From: Snowella sp.
GTDB taxonomy: Bacteria; Cyanobacteriota; Cyanobacteriia; Cyanobacteriales; Microcystaceae
Assembly: GCA_003249095.1 (NCBI GenBank)
Contig: QBMS01000023.1
Location: forward strand, 1-40,928
Reading direction: 5' to 3'
Length of the DNA: 40,928 nucleotides
The first letter of the stretch is position 1, and each line of letters opens with the position of its first letter. Below the pieces are notes generated by a model, which was given only the letters and a program-made list of their open reading frames with translations, ran no database searches and was not told where the DNA came from. This document shows positions 17,499-27,564 of this stretch, piece by piece. Both the position numbers and the translations under genes were made by a program.

Positions 17499-20120
17499 TT
17501 AACCCACAGGATTATGTTTTTGAATATGGGCGATCGCGCGGCTGACACTTTCAGGGAAAATCACCACCAATCCCCCTGGTTCCACTTGAGTTAAGGCCGT
17601 TTCTAGGGCTTCCGTTTCATTTAAAATAATCTCGGTTGGAACATTGGCATTAGCTTGCATAACCCCTTTCAGGATAAAATCTGCCGCACTTCCCGATTCC
17701 CGACCCCGTTTATCATCATCTTCTTTGATAATAATGCGGTCAAAAACGCGTGAGGCAATTTCGCCTAATTCCATCAAATCTTCATCTCGGCGATCGCCAG
17801 GCCCACCGATAACCCCCAAACGTTGACCCTTCCAGTTACCGACAAAACCACCGATCGCTTCATAGCTGGCAGGATTATGGGCATAATCAACTAAAGCATG
17901 ATGAGTCCCCAAATTAAAGAGATTCATCCGTCCAGGCGTTTGATCTGCTGATAAAACAAAGGTTCTGAGACCTTGACGAATTAACTCAATATCAACCCCA
18001 TTCACAAAAGCCGCCAGAGAAGCCGCCAAGGCATTAGCAATCATAAAAGGAGCCATCCCTCCCATCGTCCCAGGCACATTGATCGCCTGTTCAATCCGTA
18101 ACGTCCACTTGCCCTCTAGAATCGAGAGATAGCCATCTTCGTACACCGCCGCTAGGCCATCTCGACGCATCTGATTAAGAATAATCGGATTTTCGGGATT
18201 CATGGAGAAATAGGCAACTTTTGCTTTAACGTTCTCCGCCATTGCCGCCACCAACGGATCATCCGCATTCAGAACCGCATAACCCTGGGCACTGACGACT
18301 TCTGCAACAACGGCTTTAACCTTGGCCATCTGCTCAATGGTGTTGATATCTCCTAAACCCAAGTGATCGGCGGCCACATTTAAAACCACGCCCACATCAC
18401 AGGTATCAAAGGCCAATCCAGAGCGTAAGATCCCTCCCCTAGCGGTTTCTAGGACAGCCACTTCAACGGTAGGATCTTTTAAAATAACGCTGGCACTGTA
18501 GGGCCCTGTATTATCGCCTTTTTCGACTAAGTATTCATTAATATAAATGGCATCGGTGGTGGTGTAACCCACGTTTTTTCCTGTTTGTCGGTAAATATGA
18601 GCCAATAAGCGCGTGGTAGTTGTTTTTCCATTAGTTCCTGTCACGGCCAAAATAGGAATTCGAGAAGGTTTTCCAGGGGGAAAAAGCATATCTAAGACAG
18701 GAGCGGCTACGTTGCGGGGCAACCCCCGACTGGGAGCAACGTGCATCCGAAAGCCAGGGGCCGCATTGACTTCAACGATGACACCATCGACATCTCGGAG
18801 GGGTTTGGTAATATCGGGGGAGACGACATCAATCCCCGCAATGTCTAGTCCAATCACCTTAGCGACCCTTTCCATTAACCAAATATTTTCGGGATGAATG
18901 TCATCGGTACGATCAACCGCAACGCCTCCCGTACTGAGATTGGCCGTTGCTCTGAGATAGGCAATATTTCCTTCTGGTAAAACGCTATCGAGTTTGTAAC
19001 CTTGACGGGCTAGGACATCTAGGGCAGTTTTGTCTAGGGTGATCTTGGTCAGGACATTGGCGTGGCCCTCTCCCCGTTTAGGGTCTTGGTTCGTAATTTT
19101 GATCAGTTCTTCAATGGTATTCTGTCCATCCCCAATCACATGGGCGGGAATTCTTTCGGCAACGGCGACGAGTTTACCGTTAATCACTAAAATGCGGTGG
19201 TCGGTTCCTCGGTAGAATCTTTCAACGATAATGGAACGACTTTTAGATTCTTTGGCGGCGAAATCGTAAGCTTCAACGGCATGATCCCAATCGTTGATAT
19301 CAATGGTAATGCCCCGACCATGATTACCGTCTAGGGGTTTTATGACGATGGGATAACCCCCTACATCGGCGATCGCATCTTCCAGGTCATCAAAATACTG
19401 AATGGTTGTCCCGCGAGGAACGGGAATTCCCGAATCTCGCAAAATGGTTTTAGTTCCTTCCTTATCGCAGGCAAGCTCAACACCCAAAATTCCCGAATTA
19501 GAACTCAGGGTTGCTTGAATCCGTTGTTGGTGAACCCCGTGACCGAGTTGCACCATTGACCGCGCACTCAATAGCATCCAGGGAATCTTACGGGCATCGG
19601 CTTCTGTGACAATGGTTTCCGTACTGGGGCCGAGGGAGGAACTAGCGTGTAAATCTCGTAAATCGGCTAAATCTCGTTCTAATTCTTCTAGGGGGTAGGT
19701 TCCCGTATCCACAAGGGATTGACACAATCTGACGGCGGATCGGCCTGCGTAGCGTCCTGCTTGCTCTTCTACATAATCATAAACAACGTTATAAACACCA
19801 GGGGTCGCCGTCTCACGGGTACGACCAAAACCTGCGGTCATTCCTGCCAATTCCTGAAGTTCTAGGGCAATGTGTTCAATAATATGGCCCATGTAGGTTC
19901 CTTCTTTCACCCGTTCTAGAAAGCCGCCCCGATGACCAGGAGAACAAAAATGTTCAATTAAACTGGGCAGAACACCGACTAAACCTTCGTAAAACCCAGG
20001 AATCTCATTGGAGGGTCTCTCGGCCAAATCCTCTAGGTCGAGACGCATAACAATCAGTTTTTTGTATCGAATACTCCAGTAATTGGGGCCACGCAAGGTG
20101 AGGGTTTTCAGAATTTTCAT
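17499..20120 (-). CDS. cphA: Cyanophycin synthetase
   Basis: This 873-residue enzyme builds the nitrogen reserve cyanophycin, a poly-aspartate backbone with arginine on each side chain, by ATP-dependent additions. Three regions are visible: the N domain (1-160, with GHIIEHIALELQE), the ATP-grasp domain that activates the backbone (about 200-480, with IVIKPLDGNHGRG near 260 and VEVNAAPGFRMH near 450), and the Mur-ligase-like domain for the other residue (P-loop VTGTNGKTTTT near 495, VDYAHNPASYEA near 735). Length and motifs match the CphA1 type. The upstream gene on the same strand is cphB, with a 126-bp gap, so make-and-break genes are adjacent. Confidence 0.98.
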   Translation of the reverse strand: MKILKTLTLRGPNYWSIRYKKLIVMRLDLEDLAERPSNEIPGFYEGLVGVLPSLIEHFCSPGHRGGFLERVKEGTYMGHIIEHIALELQELAGMTAGFGRTRETATPGVYNVVYDYVEEQAGRYAGRSAVRLCQSLVDTGTYPLEELERDLADLRDLHASSSLGPSTETIVTEADARKIPWMLLSARSMVQLGHGVHQQRIQATLSSNSGILGVELACDKEGTKTILRDSGIPVPRGTTIQYFDDLEDAIADVGGYPIVIKPLDGNHGRGITIDINDWDHAVEAYDFAAKESKSRSIIVERFYRGTDHRILVINGKLVAVAERIPAHVIGDGQNTIEELIKITNQDPKRGEGHANVLTKITLDKTALDVLARQGYKLDSVLPEGNIAYLRATANLSTGGVAVDRTDDIHPENIWLMERVAKVIGLDIAGIDVVSPDITKPLRDVDGVIVEVNAAPGFRMHVAPSRGLPRNVAAPVLDMLFPPGKPSRIPILAVTGTNGKTTTTRLLAHIYRQTGKNVGYTTTDAIYINEYLVEKGDNTGPYSASVILKDPTVEVAVLETARGGILRSGLAFDTCDVGVVLNVAADHLGLGDINTIEQMAKVKAVVAEVVSAQGYAVLNADDPLVAAMAENVKAKVAYFSMNPENPIILNQMRRDGLAAVYEDGYLSILEGKWTLRIEQAINVPGTMGGMAPFMIANALAASLAAFVNGVDIELIRQGLRTFVLSADQTPGRMNLFNLGTHHALVDYAHNPASYEAIGGFVGNWKGQRLGVIGGPGDRRDEDLMELGEIASRVFDRIIIKEDDDKRGRESGSAADFILKGVMQANANVPTEIILNETEALETALTQVEPGGLVVIFPESVSRAIAHIQKHNPVG

Positions 20121-20246
20121 GATTGCTATTAGCTTTTGATCCGCGTTGAGAAGCTCAGAATGGCACTAGTTATTGTCTATGGTGCGGTTGACACGAAACT
20201 GTTTATAGTGAACAATTTGCTTTTCGTTTTTTAGTGCATTAGTTCT

Positions 20247-21113
20247 TTAGGTTATCTTTTGGCTGGTCTTGGCGATCGCGATATTTTTATGAAGATGATA
20301 ACCATCGCCGTGAGACAAAATGTGGAGACGAAGATTGTGCAAGCTCAAGGGAGAATTCGGTTCGGAATCCGCCGCATTGGTGTAGGTCAACTCCCTAGCA
20401 TCCACAATGGTGACGGTTCCTTGACCAATGACCTGAATCAGACCATCCTGTTCAAACAGGGCGCAGGTGTCTTCATCAATGCCGATCGCCAATCTTTCGG
20501 TATGACCCGCAAAGGCACTCAATAGGCGGGCCATGCGGTTCCGATTATGGAAGTGTTGATCAACGATGATTTCAGGAAAAATACCGAGGCCCATCGCCAT
20601 GTCAACTAAAGCACGGTTGGGCCATTCTCCACTACTGCCCCCTGCGATCATGTGATGTCCCATGACTGCCGCTCCCGCACTGGTTCCCGCTAAGCTAATT
20701 TCTCCTTTTTTGACCCGTTGACGAATGCGTTCCATTAGGGGCGTATCGGCCAACAATCCACAGAGTCGGAGTTGATCCCCCCCCGTCATAAAAATTCCTG
20801 TGCAGTCTTCAATAATCTGTTGAAAATCGGGATCGGAACCCTGGATGCGATCGCGGATATCCAAAATATGGATGGATTTAGCCCCCATTTCCTCAAAAAT
20901 CTGTTTGTAGCGTTGACCAATCAGGGCAGGTTCCCGTGAAGCAGAAGGAATGATCGCAATCACTGCATCAGTACCGCCGGATCGACTCCAAAAAGTGTGC
21001 AGAATTTCGCGGCCATGGACTTTATCTTCCGCGCCGCCAATAATCATAACGGCCGTTTTGGTGGATGAAGGCATAGGATTTTCAGGAGATTGGGTCTCGA
21101 CTTGCAAGATCAT
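20247..21113 (-). CDS. cphB: Cyanophycinase
   Basis: This 288-residue serine exopeptidase of family S51 degrades cyanophycin to beta-Asp-Arg dipeptides. The nucleophile motif is GTSAGAAVMG (Ser145). IPSASREP, FMTGGDQLRLCGL, VDQHFHNRNRMARLL and GIDEDTCALF are the other conserved blocks. It is cytoplasmic and probably co-transcribed with cphA downstream. ATG 21113 was used; ATG 21074 is an alternative that would remove 13 poorly conserved residues. Its promoter region is shared with the divergent trmD. Confidence 0.97.
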   Translation of the reverse strand: MILQVETQSPENPMPSSTKTAVMIIGGAEDKVHGREILHTFWSRSGGTDAVIAIIPSASREPALIGQRYKQIFEEMGAKSIHILDIRDRIQGSDPDFQQIIEDCTGIFMTGGDQLRLCGLLADTPLMERIRQRVKKGEISLAGTSAGAAVMGHHMIAGGSSGEWPNRALVDMAMGLGIFPEIIVDQHFHNRNRMARLLSAFAGHTERLAIGIDEDTCALFEQDGLIQVIGQGTVTIVDARELTYTNAADSEPNSPLSLHNLRLHILSHGDGYHLHKNIAIAKTSQKIT

Positions 21114-21306
21114 AGATCGGGAATGAGGCTAAAGGAAAGTAGGCGTTTCAGTGATGCTGATTAAAAACTATACAATACAACGGTTACTCAGCAGATCGAC
21201 TGCTGCTTAGGGGGTTAGGCTAAGACTTGTTTATTATTGCATGATACCTTTAAGGTGGGATCGCTTTCTGTAGAAAAAACTGTCTGGAATTCATCATTTT
21301 TTTAAG

Positions 21307-22056
21307 ATGCCTAAAACAGTTTTGGGGAAAGATACGACTCCCATTTCCACTTTCAACCTGTCAAACTATTCTGTGCAAATCGATATTATCAGTCTCTTTC
21401 CCGATTTTTTCACCTCTCCTCTCCAGTCGGGTTTACTTGGAAAGGCTTTAGCTAAGGCGATCGCCTCGGTGAGTCTAACCAATCCCAGGGATTTTACTAC
21501 CGATAAACACCATCGGGTAGATGATGAATCCTATGGCGGCGGGGTGGGCATGGTACTCAAACCCGAACCGATTTTTGCCGCAGTGGAATCCTTGAAGCTT
21601 TTGCCAAAACGGGAAATTATTTTATTAACGCCCCAGGGTGAGCCATTAAATCAATCTCTATTACAAGAACTTGTCACCTACGATCAATTAATTCTCATTT
21701 GTGGTCATTATGAAGGGATTGATGAACGAGTGAGCCATCTTATTACCAGAGAAATTTCCCTGGGGGATTTTGTGCTAACCTGTGGTGAAATTCCCGCTTT
21801 AGCCCTAATTAATGGTGTAGTGCGTTTATTACCTGGCACGGTGGGCAAAGAAGAATCTTTAAAATTAGAAAGCTTTGAAACTGAGTTATTAGATTATCCC
21901 CATTACACCCGTCCTGCGGTTTTTCGGGGCTGGGAAGTGCCTGTGGTTCTACGTTCTGGTAATCATCAGGCGATCGCACAATGGCGAGAAGAACAACAAA
22001 AAGAAAGGACTCAAAAGCGGCGACCCGATCTTTGGGAAAAATGGTTAAAACGCTAG
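21307..22056 (+). CDS. trmD: tRNA (guanine-37-N1)-methyltransferase
   Basis: This SPOUT-class enzyme places m1G at position 37 of tRNAs reading CNN codons, preventing +1 frameshifts. Conserved blocks are DIISLFPDFF, YGGGVGMVLKPEPIFAA, ILLTPQGEPLNQ, LICGHYEGIDERV (knot/SAM site), SLGDFVLTCGEIPAL and PHYTRPAVFRGWEVP. The family usually starts near the DIISLFP block; here the frame opens 24 residues earlier at ATG 21307, with GTG 21373 as an alternative. Neither has a clear ribosome-binding site, so the start is unsettled. Confidence 0.95.
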   Translation: MPKTVLGKDTTPISTFNLSNYSVQIDIISLFPDFFTSPLQSGLLGKALAKAIASVSLTNPRDFTTDKHHRVDDESYGGGVGMVLKPEPIFAAVESLKLLPKREIILLTPQGEPLNQSLLQELVTYDQLILICGHYEGIDERVSHLITREISLGDFVLTCGEIPALALINGVVRLLPGTVGKEESLKLESFETELLDYPHYTRPAVFRGWEVPVVLRSGNHQAIAQWREEQQKERTQKRRPDLWEKWLKR

Positions 22057-22186
22057 ACTATAGACTGTATTATTCTTGCCGTCACAATTCATGGGATAGT
22101 TTTGGGTCGGATTCCCCCAACAGACTAATAAATGTTTAAAATTTAAGTAAGTCCAAAGATTGAATTAGATTGAACTAAAAAATGTC

Positions 22187-22795
22187 ATGATTCAGTTAGC
22201 GTCAAAACCTATCAATATTGAACAATTTATTACAAAATATGGTGATAATGAACATTTTGAATTGATTGATGGTGAATTAGTCGAAATGGAACCTACGGGA
22301 GCGCACGAACAGGTAGGCGCTTTTATTAGCCGCAAACTTAATGTGGAAATTGATCGTCAGGAACAACCTTACTTTATTCCCCATCGCTGTTTAATCAAAC
22401 TATTGGGAACTGAAACGGCCTTCCGTCCCGATATTATTATCTTAGATCAAAGATTTTTAATAAATGAACCCCTCTGGCAAAATGAGCCAGTGATTACCCA
22501 AGGGGAAACGATTAAATTTATTGCTGAAATTGTTAGCACCAATTGGCAAAATGATTATGCGCGCAAGCTTGAGGATTATGCTTTATTAGGGATTAAAGAG
22601 TACTGGATTGTAGATTACTTAGGCATAGGCGGTAGAGAATACATCGGGAATCCCAAACAACCAACAATCACGATTTCCACCTTAAAAAATGATAAATATG
22701 AAAAACAATTATTTCAGGGAAATACTCAACTCATTTCTCCTACTTTTACAACGCTAAAATTAACCGCAAATCAAGTGTTTAATGCCGCTCAATAA
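22187..22795 (+). CDS. Uma2-family endonuclease-like protein (DUF820)
   Basis: This 202-residue PD-(D/E)XK-fold protein belongs to a family greatly expanded in cyanobacteria. Motif positions are visible: FELIDGELVEM near the N-terminus, FRPDIIILD (catalytic Asp), FIAEIVSTNWQNDYARK with the E-x-V-S core, and DYALLGIKEYWIVD. The role in the cell is not known; nuclease activity is predicted from the fold. The gene stands alone, and its stop is 22 bp from the convergent glycosyltransferase stop. Confidence 0.9.
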   Translation: MIQLASKPINIEQFITKYGDNEHFELIDGELVEMEPTGAHEQVGAFISRKLNVEIDRQEQPYFIPHRCLIKLLGTETAFRPDIIILDQRFLINEPLWQNEPVITQGETIKFIAEIVSTNWQNDYARKLEDYALLGIKEYWIVDYLGIGGREYIGNPKQPTITISTLKNDKYEKQLFQGNTQLISPTFTTLKLTANQVFNAAQ

Positions 22796-22817
22796 AAAGG
22801 TATCAGTTAAATTCTGT

Positions 22818-23822
22818 TTAGGAATCTGGATTCAATTTGTACTCAATTAAAGAGCTTGTTTTTCCCCGCCAAGTATTCCAGTAATAGCTTATTTGTCCTT
22901 GTAACTGGGGAAATCGTCCTAACATACAGAAAAACGCATAGGTGAAGGAATTAGAAACACTAAAAGATCGACGACGCTGATTTTGATAGATTTTGAAGGT
23001 TATTGCCCCGTATCCTGCCAATAACAACAAACTCCAACCATGAGTCAGCCAGATCCCCCCTATGGCGATCGCAGGAATGATAAATGCCCAAAGCCAAATA
23101 TTAAAACCCTGTTTCCGTTCAAAGAGCTTGGGGACATCCCTATGTAAGGCGGCAAGGGACGCAAACGCATAACCCGATCGCATTGTCCGTTTCCACCATT
23201 GACTAAAACGAGTCATATCAGCATCATGGAGAGTCATTTCCGCATCTAGGCGATAAATTTTCCAGTGTTGCTTGCGTAATCGTTGACAAAGTTCGGGTTC
23301 TTCTCCTGCAATCAGATTCGGGTTAAATCCTCCGACTTGCTCTAGGGCTTTCATTCGCATCATGGAATCTCCGCCACAAGCATTGGCTTCTCCGATGGGG
23401 GTATTCCATTCCAAATCACAGAGGTAGTTATAAAGGGTTTTTTCGGGAAAACGTTCTCGGCGACGACCGCAGACTACGGCGAAAGCGGGATTCTCGGTCA
23501 GAAATTGTTCGGCTTTTCCTAACCAATTTTCGACAATTTCGCAATCTCCATCGACAAATTGAACATAGTCAAGCTGGGGATTTAAGGCTTTGAGCAGGGT
23601 GAATCCTTCATTTCTTGCCCTAGCGGCAGTAAAGGGAATGGTCATGTCTAATTCGACGACGGGTAATCCCAGCGATCGCGCCAGATCCACGCTTTCATCA
23701 GTGGAGCCAGAGTCCACATAAACCATTTGGGAAGGGTCGAGTTGTTTGATAGCAGATAGCAGACATTGACGGAGGCGATCGCCTTCATTGCGACCAATAA
23801 TAACCAAACCAGTTGTACTCAT
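22818..23822 (-). CDS. Glycosyltransferase family 2 protein
   Basis: This 334-residue protein has a GT-A domain: VIIGRNEGDRLRQCL, the donor-binding YVDSGSTDESVDLA and the metal-binding FVDGDCEIV (the DXD equivalent, D-G-D). It continues with GGDSMMRMKAL and GEEPELCQRL. The C-terminal third has two hydrophobic segments (IWLWAFIIPAIAIGGIWL and the next 20 residues), so it is membrane-attached. It probably adds sugars to extracellular polysaccharide or lipid carriers; donor and acceptor cannot be told. About 50 bp separate it from the upstream glutaminase stop on the same strand, so an operon is possible. Confidence 0.88.
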   Translation of the reverse strand: MSTTGLVIIGRNEGDRLRQCLLSAIKQLDPSQMVYVDSGSTDESVDLARSLGLPVVELDMTIPFTAARARNEGFTLLKALNPQLDYVQFVDGDCEIVENWLGKAEQFLTENPAFAVVCGRRRERFPEKTLYNYLCDLEWNTPIGEANACGGDSMMRMKALEQVGGFNPNLIAGEEPELCQRLRKQHWKIYRLDAEMTLHDADMTRFSQWWKRTMRSGYAFASLAALHRDVPKLFERKQGFNIWLWAFIIPAIAIGGIWLTHGWSLLLLAGYGAITFKIYQNQRRRSFSVSNSFTYAFFCMLGRFPQLQGQISYYWNTWRGKTSSLIEYKLNPDS

Positions 23823-23875
23823 GGGTTTTACTCAATGGAGATTAATGCCGAAATTTTAACCTTAAATATTCCTAA

Positions 23876-24775
23876 TTATCGAAGACTTTCGGCAACTTTT
23901 CGGATTAGATATAAGCCCGCAACCGAGTTTCCCTGGGGATCTAGGGGGGGGCTATAAATGGCGATCGCGCCTTGTTCGGGAATGAGGGATAAAAACACCC
24001 CACTGACCCCTGATTTTGTCGGTAAACCAATCTCCTGGGCAAATTGGGCCGAGGCTTCGTAGAGTCCACAACTGCTCATTAATGCTTGCACCTGTTGACA
24101 ATCTTCTTTTTTTAAAGGGGGAAGTGATCGCACCAAAAGCATTCCTAATTCAGCCAGATCTTCAATATTTCCTGCTAAACAACAAATTTGATTGTAGGTA
24201 TCCAGGGCTTGCTCAGGGTTATTCAAATGCCCATGATTCACCATTTCTCTGACTAAAGCTTGATTGCGTTCATTGGGTCGGGATTGTACCGAAGCCAACA
24301 TTTCTTCATCTAGAAATAATTGACAATTCCCCTGTTGATTGAGCCAATCTCGTAATCCTAAACAGCGATCGCGAGGAGTATTTCCAGGCAACAAACCTGC
24401 TAACCGAATTGCCCCGCTATTAATCATAGGATTACGAGGAAAACCCTGGTCTAATTGTAACTGAATCAAAGAATTAAAGGGATAATCAGACGGTTCTTTT
24501 CCTACATATCCAAAAACCCATTCCTGACTCTGTTGGGATAAAAGATACAGTAGTAAAAAAGGCTTAATGACACTCATTAATGGAAACGTTTTTAACAGAT
24601 TCCCACTACTAAAAACTTCTCCGTCTAACCGAGTCACTAACAGGGCATAATTATTGGGATTTTCATGACTAAGAAGCGGAATATAACGTGGTAAATTTCC
24701 TTTTTTAGCTTCAGCGATCGCTTGATTGATCCAGGCTTGCCACTGCACGCGATCAACTTGCTTGAGTACTTTCAT
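23876..24775 (-). CDS. glsA: Glutaminase
   Basis: This 299-residue serine-dependent glutaminase (beta-lactamase-like fold) hydrolyses glutamine to glutamate and ammonia. The catalytic Ser68-V-I-Lys71 lies in the FPLMSVIKPF stretch. FGYVGKEPSDYPFNS, GFPRNPMINSGAIRL and AELGMLLVRSLPP match the family, and the C-terminal glycine-rich GLPTKSGVSGVFLSLIPEQG closes the site. The usual F-x-(I/L)-x-S-(I/V)-S-K sequence is slightly diverged, but the SxxK pair is kept. It lies upstream of the GT2 gene, with which it has no obvious metabolic link. Confidence 0.92.
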   Translation of the reverse strand: MKVLKQVDRVQWQAWINQAIAEAKKGNLPRYIPLLSHENPNNYALLVTRLDGEVFSSGNLLKTFPLMSVIKPFLLLYLLSQQSQEWVFGYVGKEPSDYPFNSLIQLQLDQGFPRNPMINSGAIRLAGLLPGNTPRDRCLGLRDWLNQQGNCQLFLDEEMLASVQSRPNERNQALVREMVNHGHLNNPEQALDTYNQICCLAGNIEDLAELGMLLVRSLPPLKKEDCQQVQALMSSCGLYEASAQFAQEIGLPTKSGVSGVFLSLIPEQGAIAIYSPPLDPQGNSVAGLYLIRKVAESLR

Positions 24776-24840
24776 TTTATAAGTTTAAATTAAATTAAAT
24801 AAAAAATTGATTTTTAATAGAATTAAAGTATAATAAATAA

Positions 24841-25392
24841 TTAAAAATTAATCTGTTTCAAAATTAACATTTCGATATTTTCAGGCGTATCTTCTGCCGA
24901 TAGAGTAATCAGCTTTTTTTTGCCTGTATAATAATCTAAAAGAAGTGCAATTTTTTCTTGAAAACTGTCAATCCGTTTTTGGATAACGTCGGGTTGATCA
25001 TCGACTAAAGAGCGAGTTAAGGAACGTTCTATCATAACTTTTTCCTCAATCTTTAAATAGATGACACAGGTAAGGGGTTGTTGTAAATCTTCTAATAAAA
25101 AATCTAATTCTTCGGCTTGAAAGGCTGTGCGGGGATAGCCTTCCAAAATCCAGCCCCGTTCCATATCAGGTTGCACCAAACGTGATCGTATAAAATTAAT
25201 CATCATCGGATCGGGTAACAGTTCCCCCTTTTTGAGGTAGGGTTCCGCTTCCATTCCTAAAGCATCTTGAGACGCGATCGCTTGCCGTAGAATGTTTCCC
25301 GTAGAGATGCCAGGTACTTGAAGACGCTGACTAAGCCGATGGGACTGAGTTCCCTTACCTGCACCTGGCCCACCGAGAAGAACTAACCGCAT
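24841..25392 (-). CDS. adk: Adenylate kinase, short form
   Basis: This 183-residue enzyme balances ATP, ADP and AMP. The P-loop is GGPGAGKGT (8-16). The AMP-binding segment is STGNILRQAI and GYPRTAFQAEELD, with Tyr in place of the more common Phe. The lid is the short type (SLTRSLVDDQPDVIQKR) lacking the zinc/insert domain. Cyanobacteria often encode more than one adk; this one is not in the ribosomal-protein cluster. It is transcribed divergently from recR. Confidence 0.93.
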   Translation of the reverse strand: MRLVLLGGPGAGKGTQSHRLSQRLQVPGISTGNILRQAIASQDALGMEAEPYLKKGELLPDPMMINFIRSRLVQPDMERGWILEGYPRTAFQAEELDFLLEDLQQPLTCVIYLKIEEKVMIERSLTRSLVDDQPDVIQKRIDSFQEKIALLLDYYTGKKKLITLSAEDTPENIEMLILKQINF

Positions 25393-25602
25393 AGTAATTG
25401 ATTGCTCCTAAATTGAGATCAATTATAAAGTTAAAGCGGATTTAAGGTTTTTTTTGCGTCAAATTCATAACACATTTGTCTGACATCCTATATTATCGCA
25501 TCGGAAAAAATCTATGAATTTATCAGCTTTTGCGAGCAAAGAATAGTACAAAATCAACAATGATAGTATATTACTAAGCTGAAGATTAAAGGAGAACCAA
25601 CC

Positions 25603-26196
25603 ATTTATACGCCCCCTCTAGCCCGTCTGATCGAACAACTACAACGTTTACCTGGTGTGGGGCCAAAGTCGGCACAACGCTTGGCATTGCATATCTTGAA
25701 ACGTTCTGAAAGTGAAGTCCAAACCCTTGCCCAGTCTATCTTGGATGCCAAAAAACAAGTTGGTCTGTGTAAAGAATGCTTTCATCTCTCGGCCACTCCC
25801 GTCTGTGAAATTTGTCGCAATCCTAACCGAAATAAAAATATTCTCTGTGTAGTGCAAGATTCGCGGGATGTAATTGCCTTGGAAAAAACGCGGGAATATG
25901 GGGGAAAATATCATGTTTTGGGGGGAGTGATTTCTCCGATGGATGGTATCGGCCCAGAGCAACTCAATATTCAATCCCTCGTTAAGCGAGTCAGTCAGGA
26001 AGGAATCAAAGAAGTCATTTTAGCCATCAGTCCCAGTGTGGAAGGGGAAACCACCACGCTTTATGTCGGACAATTACTAAAGCCCTTCACCAAAGTAACG
26101 CGCATCGCCTTTGGTTTACCGATGGGGGGAGATTTGGAATACGCCGACGAAGTGACCCTCGCAAGGGCTTTAGAAGGCAGACGAGAACTGGATTAA
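25603..26196 (+). CDS. recR: Recombination mediator RecR, apparent ATT start
   Basis: This 197-residue protein works with RecO (and RecF) to load RecA on gapped DNA. It has a helix-hairpin-helix ([17 protein letters not shown]), a Cys4 zinc finger ([16 protein letters not shown]) and a Toprim domain ([15 protein letters not shown]). The family's N-terminus ([12 protein letters not shown]) is encoded upstream of the first GTG (25657). The codon at the expected start is ATT 25603, with AAAGGAGAA seven bases ahead. The frame is closed by TAG at 25564, and there is no ATG, GTG or TTG between. I therefore infer an ATT start. Confidence 0.93.
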   Translation: MYTPPLARLIEQLQRLPGVGPKSAQRLALHILKRSESEVQTLAQSILDAKKQVGLCKECFHLSATPVCEICRNPNRNKNILCVVQDSRDVIALEKTREYGGKYHVLGGVISPMDGIGPEQLNIQSLVKRVSQEGIKEVILAISPSVEGETTTLYVGQLLKPFTKVTRIAFGLPMGGDLEYADEVTLARALEGRRELD

Positions 26197-26280
26197 TCAA
26201 ATTAAATGGGATTTATTAACGGCATTTACGGCGATCGCATTAAATCATTTTCATCTCTTGAAGCGATCGCGATCAATAAA

Positions 26281-26316
26281 AAAAAGGTGAATTCACTTAA
26301 ATGGAACCACCTTTTA
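26281..26316. terminator. Hairpin between recR and chlI (convergent)
   Basis: AAAAAGGTG at 26281-26289 pairs with CACCTTTT at 26308-26315, with an 18-base loop. The flanking A- and T-runs give a T-tract in either direction, so this is a likely bidirectional intrinsic terminator for recR and chlI. Confidence 0.6.
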
Positions 26317-26341
26317 CTCGATTTCTACCACAAAAATTAAA

Positions 26342-27415
26342 TTAGCTAGCCGATTCTAACCCAAATACTCGATTAAACACTTTTTCGACTTTATAGCCAG
26401 AATCAATGGATTCCAGGGGATCTTTGCGGAGACGATGACGCAAACAGAGAACAATCACACGACGGATATCTTCTACCGTTACCTCAGTGCGTCCTTCAAA
26501 GGCCGTTAAGGCCTTGGCTGCCCGATTGGTCACAATATCTCCCCGCAGTCCATCCACATCTAACTCAGAACATACTTCAGAAATTTTTACCCGTAAATCA
26601 TAATCCATATTTACCGAAGGCAATAGCTCTTGGGATTGAATGATTTTAGCTTGGAGATCATCCTGTTGGGATTGGTAGGCATCACAAAAAGTGAGGGGCA
26701 TTTGGTCAAATTCCGATCGCTGTTCAACAATTTTCACTCGCAAAGCAGGTTCTCGCACCGTATGAATTTCGGCGTGCATCCCAAAACGATCCAACAGTTG
26801 GGGACGTAATTCTCCTTCTTCGGGGTTACCTGAACCGACTAGAACAAATCTGGCGGGATGTCGAATCGAAATGCCTTCCCGTTCCACCGTATTCCAACCC
26901 CCTGCGGCGGAGTCTAGTAAAACATCAACCAAGTGATCATCTAGGAGGTTAACTTCATCCACATAGAGAATGCCCCGATTAGCCTTGGCGAGTAATCCAG
27001 GTTCAAAGGCTTTAACGCCTTCCGAGAGAGCTTTTTCAATATCAATGGTTCCGCACACTCGGTCTTCCGTTGCGCCCAGGGGCAAGTCAACCATCGTCAC
27101 TTTTTTCTTAACCACCGTCAGAGGCATTTGATTATCCACCTGGCTCCGAACTTGATCGCTCATCAGATCAGGGTCAGTCGGGTCGGAATTGAAAGGATCG
27201 TTGGCGACGACTTCGATTTCGGGGAGTAGGTCAGCTAAAGCGCGGATAGTGGTGGATTTGCCTGTACCGCGATCGCCCATAATCATTACGCCCCCAATTT
27301 TAGGATCAATGACATTTAACAGCAACGCCAATTTCATTTCTTCTTGGCCGACAATTGCTGTAAATGGAAAAACAACGCGACGAGTTTTGGGGGGAGCGGA
27401 CAGGGTTGCAGTCAT
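26342..27415 (-). CDS. chlI: Magnesium chelatase ATPase subunit I
   Basis: This AAA+ subunit is the motor that, with ChlD and ChlH, inserts Mg2+ into protoporphyrin IX at the start of chlorophyll synthesis. Visible motifs are Walker [10 protein letters not shown] (47-55), Walker [18 protein letters not shown], sensor 1 ([27 protein letters not shown]) and the C-terminal sensor-2 helical region. I chose ATG 27415 because the family begins MTATL-APPKTRR and is 357 residues long, the length obtained here. The frame is open to 27538 but the extra 41 residues are unrelated. Confidence 0.97.
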   Translation of the reverse strand: MTATLSAPPKTRRVVFPFTAIVGQEEMKLALLLNVIDPKIGGVMIMGDRGTGKSTTIRALADLLPEIEVVANDPFNSDPTDPDLMSDQVRSQVDNQMPLTVVKKKVTMVDLPLGATEDRVCGTIDIEKALSEGVKAFEPGLLAKANRGILYVDEVNLLDDHLVDVLLDSAAGGWNTVEREGISIRHPARFVLVGSGNPEEGELRPQLLDRFGMHAEIHTVREPALRVKIVEQRSEFDQMPLTFCDAYQSQQDDLQAKIIQSQELLPSVNMDYDLRVKISEVCSELDVDGLRGDIVTNRAAKALTAFEGRTEVTVEDIRRVIVLCLRHRLRKDPLESIDSGYKVEKVFNRVFGLESAS

Positions 27416-27564
27416 CTGAGTTTTGGGAGGGGTAATTATTGGGTGGTTATTATCAAAATCAAGTTTTAAATCGCGAATCGCATCACGACCTAAAATTTTG
27501 TCACCCTTACCATTGTGCCACACCATTGACAGGGACAAAGCCAGTCGTTGAATTTCAGGAAACC

